Translations under genes and position numbers: made by a program
In this document: piece after piece, positions 9,975-20,629 of the stretch
Layout: every line of letters starts with the position of its first letter
How positions within the stretch are numbered: position 1 is the first letter of the stretch
The notes under the pieces: generated by a model
Seen by the model: only the letters and a program-made list of their open reading frames with translations
Databases searched by the model: none
What the model was told of the DNA's origin: nothing
Assembly (NCBI RefSeq): GCF_002213425.1
Contig: NZ_NJGV01000002.1
Coordinates: 1-64,000 of the forward strand
Source of the DNA: Herbaspirillum aquaticum
GTDB lineage: Bacteria > Pseudomonadota > Gammaproteobacteria > Burkholderiales > Burkholderiaceae_D
Direction: 5' to 3'
DNA length: 64,000 nt

Positions 9975-11279
9975 ATGGCTGACCTGTTTGCGCAAGAGCC
10001 GGCCGCGCCGCTGGCGGAGGCCCTGCGGCCCAAGACGCTGGACGAGGTCATCGGTCAGTCGCACCTGCTGGGCGAGGGCAAGCCGCTGCGCCTGGCCTTC
10101 CAGTCCGGCAAGCCGCATTCGATGATCTTCTGGGGGCCGCCGGGCGTGGGCAAGACCACGCTGGCGCGGCTGACCGCGACTGCCTTCGATTGTGAATTCA
10201 TCGCGCTGTCGGCAGTGTTCTCGGGCGTGAAGGATATCCGCGCGGCCATGGAGCAGGCCGAGCAGAATCTGGCGATGGGCAAGCACACCATCCTGTTCGT
10301 GGATGAAATCCACCGCTTCAACAAGTCGCAGCAGGATGCGCTGTTGCCCTATGCGGAAAGCGGGCTGGTGACCTTCATCGGTGCCACCACCGAGAATCCT
10401 TCCTTCGAAGTCAATTCGGCGCTGCTGTCGCGGGCGCAGGTCTATGTGCTCAAGTCGCTCACCGATGAGGAGTTGAAGCAACTGCTCAAGCGTGCGCAGG
10501 ACAAGGCGTTGGGCGACCTGCAGTTCGACGGGCAAGCTACGGAGACCATCATCGGATACGCCGATGGCGATGCGCGGCGTTTCCTGAACCTGCTGGAGCA
10601 GACCCAGACTGCGGCGCACACGACCGGCACCCAGCTGGTCACGGCCGAATTCCTGCAGAACGCATTGACGCTCAACAGCCGCCGTTTCGACAAGGGCGGC
10701 GACAATTTCTACGACCAGATTTCAGCGCTGCACAAGTCGGTGCGCGGTTCGCATCCGGATGCCGCGTTGTATTGGCTCACGCGCATGCTCGACGGCGGTG
10801 CCGATCCGCGCTACCTGTCGCGGCGCATCGTGCGCATGGCCTGGGAAGACATCGGCCTGGCCGACCCGCGCGCCATGCAGATCGCCAACGATGCGGCGCT
10901 GACCTATGAGCGCCTGGGCAGTCCCGAGGGCGAACTGGCGCTGGGGCAGGCGGTGATCTACCTGGCGGTGGCGGCCAAGAGCAATGCCGGCTACAACGCG
11001 TACAACGCTGCGCGCGCTTTCGTGAAGCAGGACAAGAGCCGCGAGGTGCCGGTGCATCTGCGCAATGCGCCGACCAAGCTGATGAAGGAATTGGGGTATG
11101 GGCATGAATATCGGTATGCCCATGATGAGCCCAATGCTTATGCGGCGGGGGAGACGTATCTGCCCGACGGTATTGCCGAGCCGGGGTGGTATCAGCCTGT
11201 GCCGCGGGGGTTGGAAATCAAGATTGGTGAGAAGCTCAATACGCTGCGGCAGTGGGATGAAGAAGCGCGTAAGCAATAG
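9975..11279 (+). CDS. rarA: Replication-associated recombination protein A (MgsA/WHIP AAA ATPase)
   Basis: 434 residues from ATG 9975, fixed by GGAGG ten bases upstream. AAA+ signatures are Walker A GPPGVGKTT near residue 55, Walker B DEIHRF near 110, and sensor region GATTENPSF. The C-terminal half (SALHKSVRGSHPDAALYW, PRYLSRRIVRMAWEDIGLADP) is the tetramerisation/MgsA C domain. It acts at stalled replication forks and binds SSB. Its end runs up to the convergent alanyl-tRNA editing gene with only 3 bases between. Confidence 0.97.
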   Translation: MADLFAQEPAAPLAEALRPKTLDEVIGQSHLLGEGKPLRLAFQSGKPHSMIFWGPPGVGKTTLARLTATAFDCEFIALSAVFSGVKDIRAAMEQAEQNLAMGKHTILFVDEIHRFNKSQQDALLPYAESGLVTFIGATTENPSFEVNSALLSRAQVYVLKSLTDEELKQLLKRAQDKALGDLQFDGQATETIIGYADGDARRFLNLLEQTQTAAHTTGTQLVTAEFLQNALTLNSRRFDKGGDNFYDQISALHKSVRGSHPDAALYWLTRMLDGGADPRYLSRRIVRMAWEDIGLADPRAMQIANDAALTYERLGSPEGELALGQAVIYLAVAAKSNAGYNAYNAARAFVKQDKSREVPVHLRNAPTKLMKELGYGHEYRYAHDEPNAYAAGETYLPDGIAEPGWYQPVPRGLEIKIGEKLNTLRQWDEEARKQ

Positions 11280-11282
11280 TGT

Positions 11283-11924
11283 TCAGGCGACGACGTCATA
11301 TCGAACCAACGCCTCCCCCTTCTTGACCCGCACCGATTCAATCCGGATCTGCCCGATCTCCCCCAAGGCCGCCACATGCGTGCCGCCACAAGGGTAGGCG
11401 GGCAGTTCTCCAAATCCAATCTGCCGCAAGCCATTCTCCATGGCCATCACACAGGGCAGATCCTGCGCCAGCAAGTCATTGCAGCGCCGCTCCAGTTCCG
11501 CCGGCACCAGTTCCTGCGCTGCGCCGTCAGCTGCTGCAGCCACGCCCACCACGCGCGCCTCTCCCGGCCAGTGATGGGCCTTGGTTAGCTTCCATCCCAG
11601 TTCTGCCATCACTTGCCCAATCACGTGGCCTGCCGAATGCAGGCGCGCATGCAGCTGGCGCGGCTCGGCGTCGACGGTCGCCACGGCCGGGCCCGGTACG
11701 ACGGGGGCGGCGGTGTAATGGATGATGCCTTCACTTTCGCTGACCACGCGCAGTACTTCCACGTCGCCGATCCGGCCGGTATCACTGGGCTGTCCGCCGC
11801 CCTGTGGATGAAAGGGTGTGGCCGACAGGCGCACGGCGTAGCGGCCATCGTCCTGCGGGGCGCAGTCGAGCACGTGGATGTCAGCGCGCAAGGCGCGGTC
11901 GGTCAGGTAAAGGCGATCAGTCAT
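11283..11924 (-). CDS. AlaX-type alanyl-tRNA editing protein
   Basis: 213 residues from the ATG at 11924. It carries the zinc ligands of the AlaRS editing fold, HARLH (HxxxH) in the middle and CGGTH (CxxxH) near the C-terminus, plus the HPQGGGQPSD segment. It should hydrolyse mischarged Ser- or Gly-tRNA(Ala) in trans. No aminoacylation domain is present. It is divergent from a LysR gene, with starts about 100 bases apart, so the regulator may control it. Confidence 0.88.
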   Translation of the reverse strand: MTDRLYLTDRALRADIHVLDCAPQDDGRYAVRLSATPFHPQGGGQPSDTGRIGDVEVLRVVSESEGIIHYTAAPVVPGPAVATVDAEPRQLHARLHSAGHVIGQVMAELGWKLTKAHHWPGEARVVGVAAAADGAAQELVPAELERRCNDLLAQDLPCVMAMENGLRQIGFGELPAYPCGGTHVAALGEIGQIRIESVRVKKGEALVRYDVVA

Positions 11925-12021
11925 GGCTAGGCTTTCAATGTGGCTTGCTGCGAGTGTCCTGCATTGTATCGGCCGCACGAAGTTGCGATAATCCGGCACC
12001 GACGCAAAGGATCTTTGCACC

Positions 12022-12969
12022 ATGAGCACAAATCAAAGCATCGCCCTCCTGAACGAAATGGCCGTCTTCGCCAAGGTGGTGGAGACCGGCAGCTTCTCCG
12101 AAGCGGCACGGCAACTCGGTGCCACGCCCTCGGCCACCAGCCGTGCCGTGGCCCGGCTGGAAAAGGCCCTCGGGACGCAACTGCTCCAGCGGACCACCCG
12201 CAAGCTGCGCCTGAGCGACAGCGGCGAGGAAATCCACGCCCGCTGCCGCGATATGCTCAATGCCGCGCAAGCCGTGCTGTCGGTGTCCGGCGCCTTCGAT
12301 GCCGAACCGCAAGGGCAGGTGAGGGTGAGCGTGCCCAAGGCGGTCGGCCATGCGCTGGTGCATCCGCACATGCCGGATTTCCTGGCCGCGCATCCCAAGG
12401 TGGATGTGCTGCTGCGACTGGAAGACCGCTACATGGATCTCATCGACGACCAGGTCGACCTGGCCATCCGTATCACCGACCAGCCGCCGCCTGGCCTGAT
12501 GGGCCGGCGCCTGATGCGCATCGACCATCTCCTGTGCGCCACGCCGCAGTACCTGCAGCGCCATGGGATGCCTGCCCACCCCCAGGCCTTGAAGGAGCAC
12601 AGCTGCATCTACCTCGGTGAATCACCGGCGGACGCACGCTGGCGATTTCGCCGGCAGGGAAAGTCCGTCAATGTCGAGGTACGGGGAAGGTATGCCGCCA
12701 ACCATACCGGCGTGCGGCTCGATGCCACGCTGCGGCATCTGGGGATTGCCAGCCTGCCGTATTTCATCGCCAGGCCGGCATTGGAAGAGGGGAATCTGGT
12801 GCAGGTGCTGCCCCAGTGGAGTTTCAGGACGCGTTATTGCGGCGAGCTGTGGGCGCTCTATCCGGCGACGCGCCATCTGCCGCCGCGCCTGAGTGCCTTC
12901 GTGCAGTTTCTGGCGCACCGGCTGGCGCAGGAGCCAGCCCTGGCACCGGGCGCCAAGCCGCTGCGCTGA
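12022..12969 (+). CDS. LysR-family transcriptional regulator
   Basis: 315 residues. The N-terminal winged helix-turn-helix (residues about 10-70) reads FAKVVETGSFSEAARQLG then TPSATSRAVARLEKALG. The C-terminal part is a periplasmic-binding-protein-like effector domain with ICATPQYL-type (here LLCATPQYLQ) and C-terminal segments typical of the CrgA/AaeR-like subgroup. The likely targets are itself and the divergent AlaX gene. The effector cannot be read from the sequence. Confidence 0.93.
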   Translation: MSTNQSIALLNEMAVFAKVVETGSFSEAARQLGATPSATSRAVARLEKALGTQLLQRTTRKLRLSDSGEEIHARCRDMLNAAQAVLSVSGAFDAEPQGQVRVSVPKAVGHALVHPHMPDFLAAHPKVDVLLRLEDRYMDLIDDQVDLAIRITDQPPPGLMGRRLMRIDHLLCATPQYLQRHGMPAHPQALKEHSCIYLGESPADARWRFRRQGKSVNVEVRGRYAANHTGVRLDATLRHLGIASLPYFIARPALEEGNLVQVLPQWSFRTRYCGELWALYPATRHLPPRLSAFVQFLAHRLAQEPALAPGAKPLR

Positions 12970-12975
12970 CGGGGT

Positions 12976-13605
12976 TCAGGCCGCAGGGCGGTGCCAGATG
13001 TGGAAGCTGCCTTCCATGGCGGACATGGCGGCGATCACGGTTTCGTAGTTCTTGTCATCGTCATAGCCGGGCAAGCGGGTCTTCATGGCTTCCATCAAGG
13101 CTTCCAGGCCATCGGCGTCATTCGGGACCAGCACGCCCTTGATGCCCTCGGTGCTCTTGCCGGCCAGGATCCATTGCGGCTGCGGCAGGGCATCGTCGCT
13201 GATGCGGATGGTGACGTCATCGACTGCACTCCAGGCAATGCCTTCGCGCTTGGCGCCGCGCACCATGGTGCGGATTTCTTCATCGTCGAATTCCACGCTG
13301 ATCTTGCGTGCCTGCTGCGCGGCCACGCGCGTGGGCGACAGCTCGGCTGCACCCGGGGCCTGCACCTTCCAGTCGGTCTTGCGGACCTTGGGCGGGACCA
13401 GGCGGTTCTTGATCTGCTGGCCGAAGGCAAAGGTGGCGCCGAAGGAAAGTCCGGCGATCAGTCCGTAGAACAGGCTGGCCTCGTTGGACATGTAGTGGAT
13501 GCCCGCCCACAAGCCCACGGAAAGGGCGGCGACCAGGCCCAGCAGGGAAAACAGGACAGGGACTTCGCGCGGCGGACGGGGATCGGGCTGGACGGACATG
13601 GGCAA
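12976..13605 (-). CDS. Conserved hypothetical membrane protein
   Basis: 209 residues. Two closely spaced hydrophobic helices (about 17-36 and 45-65) follow a short Pro-rich N-terminus. The remaining 140 residues are soluble and contain a segment reminiscent of YcxB/PH-like domains (SAVDDVTIRISDDALPQP, ending FHIWHRPAA). I do not recognise a named family with confidence. It lies between the convergent LysR gene, whose stop is 7 bases away, and the divergent serS. Starts at 13605 and 13599 are both possible. Confidence 0.75.
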   Translation of the reverse strand: MPMSVQPDPRPPREVPVLFSLLGLVAALSVGLWAGIHYMSNEASLFYGLIAGLSFGATFAFGQQIKNRLVPPKVRKTDWKVQAPGAAELSPTRVAAQQARKISVEFDDEEIRTMVRGAKREGIAWSAVDDVTIRISDDALPQPQWILAGKSTEGIKGVLVPNDADGLEALMEAMKTRLPGYDDDKNYETVIAAMSAMEGSFHIWHRPAA

Positions 13606-13764
13606 ACGGGTCTCATGAGGGATGCAATGGGCCGCATGGTAACCCGCATGGGCGATGGCGGCTACCGCTGCGGCCGGATTTTATTGGGGGCAGGGCGCAC
13701 GGGAGGCCCGTGGCGGGCGCGCGACTTGGTACAATCGCGGTTTCGAGCACCAACCCTATCGTAA

Positions 13765-15075
<1,311 letters not shown>

Positions 15076-15102
15076 TCCGGTTTTCCTGAGCGGCAAATGA
15101 AG

Positions 15103-15134
15103 ACGGCTGCCTCGCAAGAGGCAGCCGTTTTTTT
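15103..15134 (+). terminator. Rho-independent terminator of serS
   Basis: ACGGCTGCCTC and GAGGCAGCCGT form an 11-bp stem with a GCAA loop, followed by seven T residues, about 28 bases after the serS stop. Confidence 0.92.
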
Positions 15135-15176
15135 ATCTTCGCACCGAGTGAGAAAACGTTTTCGCAAGCAGGCTGG

Positions 15177-17057
15177 CTAAGCGTCCTTGAGCGCCCAGGA
15201 GAAGGTGGTCGGGATGCGGCGCTCGATGAAGAGGCTGTTGCCCTGGATCTTCTTGGCTTCCTTCTTGGCGCGGGTGGCGGCCGAGGCGATCTGGTGCGGT
15301 GACGAGTATTGCGACGGTTCAATCTTCACCGAGCCCAGCGACAGCGACACCAGCGGGTGGAAGACCCGGTTGCCCTGGCGGTCCTCGGTGTAGTAGCCAT
15401 TGCGCGCTACGTCTTCGTCGTAATAGAAGCTGCGGGTGTCTGCCTCGAAGGTGTCGAGGATGGTGCGGCAGCGTTTTTCCCAGTCCTCGCTCTGGAACAG
15501 GATGAGGAAATCGTCCCCGCCGATATGTCCGATGAAATCCAGGTTGGGGTCGCAGGCCTGCTGCAGCACGCGGCCGGTGGCCTGGATCATGTCGTCGCCC
15601 TTGCGATAGCCGTAGACATCGTTGAAGGGCTTGAACTGATCGAGGTCGCAGTAGCAGATGCAGAATTCCACGCCGCTCTGCAGCAGGTATTCGATGTGAT
15701 CGTTGATGGGCACGTTGCCCGGCAATTGCGTCAGCGGATTGGCGTGGCGGGCGGCGTCGATCTGCATCTGCGTGATCTCGCGCAGCAGGTCGTGGCCGGT
15801 GCCCAGGCCCACATACTGGCCGCGATCGGTGATGATGAAGCCGTTGGAAAGGTGGTGCGACTCGGCGTGCACCAGCAGGTTGGAGAGGTCCTGCAGGCTG
15901 GTGTCCTGTTCGGTCAGGATGGGATTGGGGTCCATGAAGAAGGCGCAGGACTTCTTGCCGTACAGCTCGCGTCCATACAGGCGGGCAAAGCGTTCCACCA
16001 TGCTGTAGCGGTTGATGAGCCCGATCGGCAAGCCATTGCTGACCACCGGCAAGGCCTGCAGCTGCGGATCATTGACGAACATGTCGTAGGCCGCATCATT
16101 GGTCACTTCCGGGCTCACGTACTGGGTCTCGCGCAGCAGCTTGGCCACCGTCGCGCTGCGCTTGCCAGGACCATACTTGTTGGCCGACAGTGGCACCTTG
16201 TCGCGACGCAGGGTCTTGCTGACATCCTCCGAGATCGACACCGGCGGCTCCGGCAGCGGGCGCGAGATGTGGTAGCCCTGGCCGCAGGCAATGCCGAGGT
16301 CGCGGATGGTCAGCAACTCGGCTTGGGATTCAATGCCTTCGGCGATGACGATGGAGCCGGATTTCTCGGCAATTTCCTGGATCGAGCGGACGAACTGCAG
16401 TTTCATCGGATCATGGTTGATCCCCTGCACGAAGTGCATGTCGACCTTGACGTATTCCGGCTGCAGCTCCGACCACAGGCGCAGGCTGGAGAAACCTTCA
16501 CCCAGGTCGTCGATGGCGATCTGGAAGCCCATGTCGCGGTAATGCATGGCGGCATTGCGCAGCAGGGCATAGTCGTAGGTAGGCTCGTTCTCGGTCAGCT
16601 CGATGATGATGCGCTGCGGATTGACGCCCAGCTTTTCCAGATACCGCAGGGTTTCGCCCTGGATCGCCTCCGGCTGCATGAGCGCACCCGGCGAGACGTT
16701 CAGGAACAGGTTGCCCGGCAGGCCCAGTTGCGCGAAGCGGGTCAGCACGATGTGGCGGCACAGGTATTCCATCTGCACCGACAGGTTGTGCGCGCGCGCC
16801 ACCTTGAACAGCGCCAGCGGCGAATGCAGCGGGGTATTGGACGGGCCGCGGATCAAACCTTCATATCCCAGGATCTCGCCATTGCGCATGCGTACGATGG
16901 GCTGGAACAGCGCCGAGAGCTTGCGCTGGGCGATGATCTCATGCAGCAATGACAACATCGGATCGTCTGCACTGCGCAAGGCGGCGCCGGAGGCGCGGGC
17001 GATCAGGTCGACGACTTCGGCGCCGAGCGGGAAGGAAGTGCTGGAGAGGGGAGCCAT
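15177..17057 (-). CDS. EAL-CBS-GGDEF c-di-GMP signalling protein
   Basis: 626 residues with the EAL domain first (about 40-280), a CBS-pair-like middle (about 305-440) and a GGDEF domain last (about 455-610). EAL catalytic residues look complete: ExLxR as EGLIR, NVS, ELTEN, IDDLG, YVKVD, AEGIES and GQGY, so phosphodiesterase activity is likely. The GGDEF signature is HIGGDDF, with the catalytic Glu replaced by Asp, and the RxxD inhibitory site is absent (PNLD). That half may be weak or regulatory, for example binding GTP. No membrane segment is seen. The CBS pair may sense an adenosine nucleotide. It is transcribed away from tRNA-Ser. Confidence 0.93.
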   Translation of the reverse strand: MAPLSSTSFPLGAEVVDLIARASGAALRSADDPMLSLLHEIIAQRKLSALFQPIVRMRNGEILGYEGLIRGPSNTPLHSPLALFKVARAHNLSVQMEYLCRHIVLTRFAQLGLPGNLFLNVSPGALMQPEAIQGETLRYLEKLGVNPQRIIIELTENEPTYDYALLRNAAMHYRDMGFQIAIDDLGEGFSSLRLWSELQPEYVKVDMHFVQGINHDPMKLQFVRSIQEIAEKSGSIVIAEGIESQAELLTIRDLGIACGQGYHISRPLPEPPVSISEDVSKTLRRDKVPLSANKYGPGKRSATVAKLLRETQYVSPEVTNDAAYDMFVNDPQLQALPVVSNGLPIGLINRYSMVERFARLYGRELYGKKSCAFFMDPNPILTEQDTSLQDLSNLLVHAESHHLSNGFIITDRGQYVGLGTGHDLLREITQMQIDAARHANPLTQLPGNVPINDHIEYLLQSGVEFCICYCDLDQFKPFNDVYGYRKGDDMIQATGRVLQQACDPNLDFIGHIGGDDFLILFQSEDWEKRCRTILDTFEADTRSFYYDEDVARNGYYTEDRQGNRVFHPLVSLSLGSVKIEPSQYSSPHQIASAATRAKKEAKKIQGNSLFIERRIPTTFSWALKDA

Positions 17058-17243
17058 CTGGCTGAATCCGGGGTTGAAGGTTCCAAAGAACGGCGGTGCA
17101 TCAGAAAATAGTTTACGGATGCTAGAAGTGATTTATGACAAGATGATGATAAGCAATTCACTTCCGCTATTTTAAGTGTGAATGATGATTGGTGAGGGTT
17201 GCGAATAGTACGTCCGCGGCAGGATGCAATGGCGGGAAGATAA

Positions 17244-17299
17244 TTTTTTGAAGTTTTTTCAAAAAATAGTTCCACTCCGAAAATGTTTCTGCTATAGTC
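17244..17299 (+). promoter_or_regulatory. Probable promoter of tRNA-Ser with AT-rich palindrome
   Basis: TATAGT at about 17294-17299 is a good -10 box, with TTCCAC 17 bases upstream as a weak -35. An AT palindrome (TTTTTTGA..TCAAAAAA, 17244-17266) sits just upstream, where an UP element would be expected. Confidence 0.5.
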
Positions 17300-17342
17300 G
17301 CTGTCTTCGCTGCACCACGCAGTTGAACGACCGAAGTTAACC

Positions 17343-17433
<91 letters not shown>

Positions 17434-17465
17434 CATTTACGCGGTTCACCCCGCGCTGTAAAAAT

Positions 17466-17488
17466 AGCCGCCTTGTGCGGCTTTTTTT
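17466..17488 (+). terminator. Terminator of tRNA-Ser
   Basis: AGCCGC and GCGGCT form a short stem around CTTG..T, followed by seven T residues, 34 bases past the tRNA end. Confidence 0.85.
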
Positions 17489-17779
17489 ACGCCCTGTGGG
17501 GAAGACGTTGTCGGAGAATTCCGGGCGCGCTTCTTCTCGACAGGAGTGCGTTCTACGTTCTGCGCACTTGTCATTTCCTGGCCGCCGTCTGCTTTTCGAG
17601 GGGGAGAGCACCCGGTCCGCGCCAGGCCATCCCAGCCGCTGGGAGGGTCCTTCCTGTTTCGTGGCGCCGCTGCGATACACGGATCAAATTTTCTTCCCGC
17701 TCGCGAAGTAGCCGTGCCCCTGATCGAGCGCGGCTTGTTATATTCGTCTCATGCGTTTGCTTTCCATGGCGGGCTCATC
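17489..17779. other. Gap between tRNA-Ser and diguanylate cyclase gene
   Basis: No gene is supportable in this stretch. A TATATT hexamer at 17739-17744 could be the -10 box for the following gene, but no clear -35 is seen. There is no attachment-site duplication of the tRNA 3' end and no integrase gene, so the tRNA does not appear to be occupied by an island here. Confidence 0.35.
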
Positions 17780-19525
17780 ATGTCCCTGAATCGTCTGTTC
17801 CGGCTGATCTCGGTCGCTTTGCTGGCGCTGTTCTTGGCGTTTGCGGTGGCCTTGGTCTGGACGGAGTGGAGCACCTATCGCAGCGGTGCCAACAGCGTGC
17901 CGGCCTTGCGCAAGCTGCGCCTGGCGCTGCTGGCCATGGAAAAGGTTTCCGCCGAGCGTGGGCCCGCCAATGCCGCCATGGGGGCGGCAGCGCCACTGGC
18001 GCCGGAGCTGCAGGTCCGGCTGGCCGATGCCCGTGCCCGCAGCGACGCCGCCCTGAATCAATTGCGCACTGCGCTGGAGACCGATAGCAAGCTGCGCCAG
18101 TCGTGGGCCATGGACAAGGTGCGGCTGGTCCAGCAGGGCTTGGTTCCGGCACGCGCCAATGTCGATCGGGTGGCGCACCTGGCGCCGCAGGATCGCAGCG
18201 ACGTGCTGGTGGTCGCCGCCGTGAGCAGCATGGTCGATCTGATGCCGCTGATGGTGCGCGTGGTCAGTGACTTGAGCAATGAGGCTGACCGCGCCGATCC
18301 CTTGCTGCGGGATGGACTCTCGGCAGTGCGTGCCGTCGCCAGCCTGCGTGAGTATGCCGGGCAGGTCGGATCGCGGTTCGCCGCGCCGCTGATCGCGCAC
18401 CGTCAGCTGACCCAGGATGAGGTCATTGAAATCGGGCGCCTGTATGGCCGCATCGAGTTGCTGCGCACCTTTATTGGCGGCCAGTTGGGCAACTACAGTC
18501 GCGCCCCGGAATTTGTCACGGCCCTGGAGCGGGTAGAAAAGGAATTTTTCGACAGTGGCTTCCAGTTCCTTGACTTCCTGCTGCAGATAGGCCTGAAGTC
18601 GGGTGATTTCGGTGTCACGCCCTCGGAACTCTTCAAGTTCTATGTGCCCTCGATGGCTTCCATCACGGACCTGCGTGACCTGCTCCTCGATGACCTGCTG
18701 GAGCAGGCTGAGCGCCACAACACGCGTGCCCGCAACCTGCTGATCCTGGTGGTGAGCTTGACGCTGGTGGCCTGCCTGTTCTTCCAACTGCTGGTGGTGC
18801 TGATCGGCCGGCGCGTGGTGCGCCCGCTCGTGCAGGCCACCGACCTGGTCTCCGGGCTGGTCGACGGCAAGCTGGAGCAGCAGATTCCCGAAGGGCAGCA
18901 CCGGGATGAGATCGGCGCCATGATGCGCGCGCTGCGCGTGCTCAAGGAGCGCATGCGCGAGCGCAACAGCCTGGCCAAGGAACGTGAAGCCTTGATCACC
19001 CAGCTGCAGACCTCCTCCAACACCGATTTCCTCACGGGCGCGCTGAACCGGCGCGCTTTCTATACCCATGCCGACCAGCAGCTGGGTGTCGCCCAGCGCT
19101 ATGGGCGGGCGGTATCGGTGGTGCTGTTCGACATCGATCATTTCAAGCGCATCAACGATACCTATGGCCACCAGGCCGGTGACGTGGTGCTGATTGGGGT
19201 GAGCCAGTGCGTGGCGCAGTTGCTGCGCAAGGTCGATGTGCTGGCGCGTTACGGCGGTGAGGAATTCATCATCCTGTTGCCCGAATCCGACCTGGCCCAG
19301 GCGGGCGCGGTGGCGGACAAGCTGCGGGTTGCCCTGGAGGAGTGCGTGTTCGATGTCGAGGGCGATCGGCGCATCAAGGTCACGGCCAGCTTCGGCGTGG
19401 CTGCGCTGGCCGGTGGCGAGGCGCTGGACATGCTGACCAAGCGCGCCGACATTGCGCTGTATCGCGCCAAGCGCCTGGGGCGCAACCGCGTCGAACTGGC
19501 CGGGGATGAGGTCGAAGAACCCTGA
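17780..19525 (+). CDS. Membrane diguanylate cyclase, HAMP-GGDEF
   Basis: 581 residues from ATG 17780. There is a transmembrane helix at about 7-28, a sensor region of roughly 290 residues with alpha-helical character, a second helix at about 320-345 (LLILVVSLTLVACLFF), a HAMP domain, and a GGDEF domain with RYGGEEF near residue 490. RKVD five residues before the signature is a canonical RxxD product-inhibition site. It should make c-di-GMP in response to a periplasmic signal. The signal cannot be deduced. The reading frame extends upstream of 17780, but only this start gives a proper membrane N-terminus. Confidence 0.93.
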   Translation: MSLNRLFRLISVALLALFLAFAVALVWTEWSTYRSGANSVPALRKLRLALLAMEKVSAERGPANAAMGAAAPLAPELQVRLADARARSDAALNQLRTALETDSKLRQSWAMDKVRLVQQGLVPARANVDRVAHLAPQDRSDVLVVAAVSSMVDLMPLMVRVVSDLSNEADRADPLLRDGLSAVRAVASLREYAGQVGSRFAAPLIAHRQLTQDEVIEIGRLYGRIELLRTFIGGQLGNYSRAPEFVTALERVEKEFFDSGFQFLDFLLQIGLKSGDFGVTPSELFKFYVPSMASITDLRDLLLDDLLEQAERHNTRARNLLILVVSLTLVACLFFQLLVVLIGRRVVRPLVQATDLVSGLVDGKLEQQIPEGQHRDEIGAMMRALRVLKERMRERNSLAKEREALITQLQTSSNTDFLTGALNRRAFYTHADQQLGVAQRYGRAVSVVLFDIDHFKRINDTYGHQAGDVVLIGVSQCVAQLLRKVDVLARYGGEEFIILLPESDLAQAGAVADKLRVALEECVFDVEGDRRIKVTASFGVAALAGGEALDMLTKRADIALYRAKRLGRNRVELAGDEVEEP

Positions 19526-19554
19526 GCTGCGCCGCTGAGGGGGCCAGGGTGGTC

Positions 19555-20577
19555 TCAGGTGCTTTCGCGTTCCAGGATTGAATACCCCAGGTCGCACAGC
19601 GGCTCGGGTACGGTCTGCCCGTCGAAGCGGGTCAGCAGCATCTCGGCTGCGGTCAGGCCGATCTGGTGTGCGCTGATCTGCACCGTGGTGAGGGCGGGCA
19701 GGACTTCGGTGGCGATCTCCAGGTTGGCGAATCCGGCCAGGGCGATGCGCTTGGGCACGGCGATGCCGCGCCGCGCGCATTCCAGTGCGGCACCGGCGGC
19801 CATGACGTCATTGCTGAAGAAGGCAGCTTCGATGTCCGGCTGCAGTGCCAGCAGCCGGCAGATGGTCTCGCGGCCGGCCTGCAGGAAGCTGCCCACCGGT
19901 ACCACCAGATGCACCGGCTCCGGCGCGCCCTGTGCCAGCAGGGCAGCGCGCATGCCGGCAAAGCGTGCCAGGCCGCGCGGATCATCGCCGCCCACGAAGG
20001 CCATGCGGCGATAGCCCTTGCGCACCAGGTAATCTCCCATGGCCTGTCCGGCAGCATGGTTGTCGAAGCCGACCAGCATGTCGATGGGCTGCGGGCTCAT
20101 GTCCCAGGTTTCCACTACCGGAATGCCGGCCGCCTTGAGCCGCTGGCGCGTGCGTGCCGAATGCTGCACGCCGGTCAGCACCAGGCCATCCACCCGGCGG
20201 CCGATGAAGGCTTCCACCAGGCCGGTTTCCGCTTCTTCCGAATAATTGGTCTGCCCCAGCAACAACTGATAGCCCTGCAGGCTGAGCTGCTCGGACAGGC
20301 CGCGCACGGTCTCGGCAAAGATCGAATGGCTGATGGTCGGCACGATGGCCGCCACGATGCGCGTGCGGCGTGAGGCCAGGCCGCCGGCCAGCATGTTGGG
20401 GATGTAGCCCATGCTGCTGATGAAGGATTCGACCCGTTCGCGCGTGGCAGGGGACACCTTTTCAGGCGTATTGATGACTCGCGAGACCGTGATGTGCGAT
20501 ACCCCGGCAGCGCGCGCCACATCTTCCTTGGTAATGGCGCGGGCGGGTGCAGCGGTGGGGGCGTCTTTGCGGGTCAT
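19555..20577 (-). CDS. LacI-family transcriptional regulator
   Basis: 340 residues from the ATG at 20577 (MTRKDAPTA). The helix-turn-helix reads KEDVARAAGVSHITVSRVIN, and the hinge region contains YIPNMLAGGLASRRT. The C-terminal ligand domain resembles the GntR/gluconate-type LacI branch (IVAAIVPTISHSIFAETVRG), where the ligand is often a sugar acid; that ligand guess is inference. A perfect 24-bp palindrome 52 bases upstream of its start is a candidate operator. No sugar genes adjoin it. It lies downstream of a MarR gene on the same strand. Confidence 0.93.
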   Translation of the reverse strand: MTRKDAPTAAPARAITKEDVARAAGVSHITVSRVINTPEKVSPATRERVESFISSMGYIPNMLAGGLASRRTRIVAAIVPTISHSIFAETVRGLSEQLSLQGYQLLLGQTNYSEEAETGLVEAFIGRRVDGLVLTGVQHSARTRQRLKAAGIPVVETWDMSPQPIDMLVGFDNHAAGQAMGDYLVRKGYRRMAFVGGDDPRGLARFAGMRAALLAQGAPEPVHLVVPVGSFLQAGRETICRLLALQPDIEAAFFSNDVMAAGAALECARRGIAVPKRIALAGFANLEIATEVLPALTTVQISAHQIGLTAAEMLLTRFDGQTVPEPLCDLGYSILEREST

Positions 20578-20629
20578 GGGAAAGGCTGGAGAGAAGTTGT
20601 CGCCAGCATAACAGCAGCTGGCTCCGGCG

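Noticed and set aside
15309..16952. 547-residue plus-strand frame
   Set aside because: Antisense of the EAL-CBS-GGDEF gene, whose motifs are clear on the other strand.
17738..19780. 680-residue minus-strand frame
   Set aside because: Antisense of the HAMP-GGDEF cyclase gene. No start signals or domain patterns.
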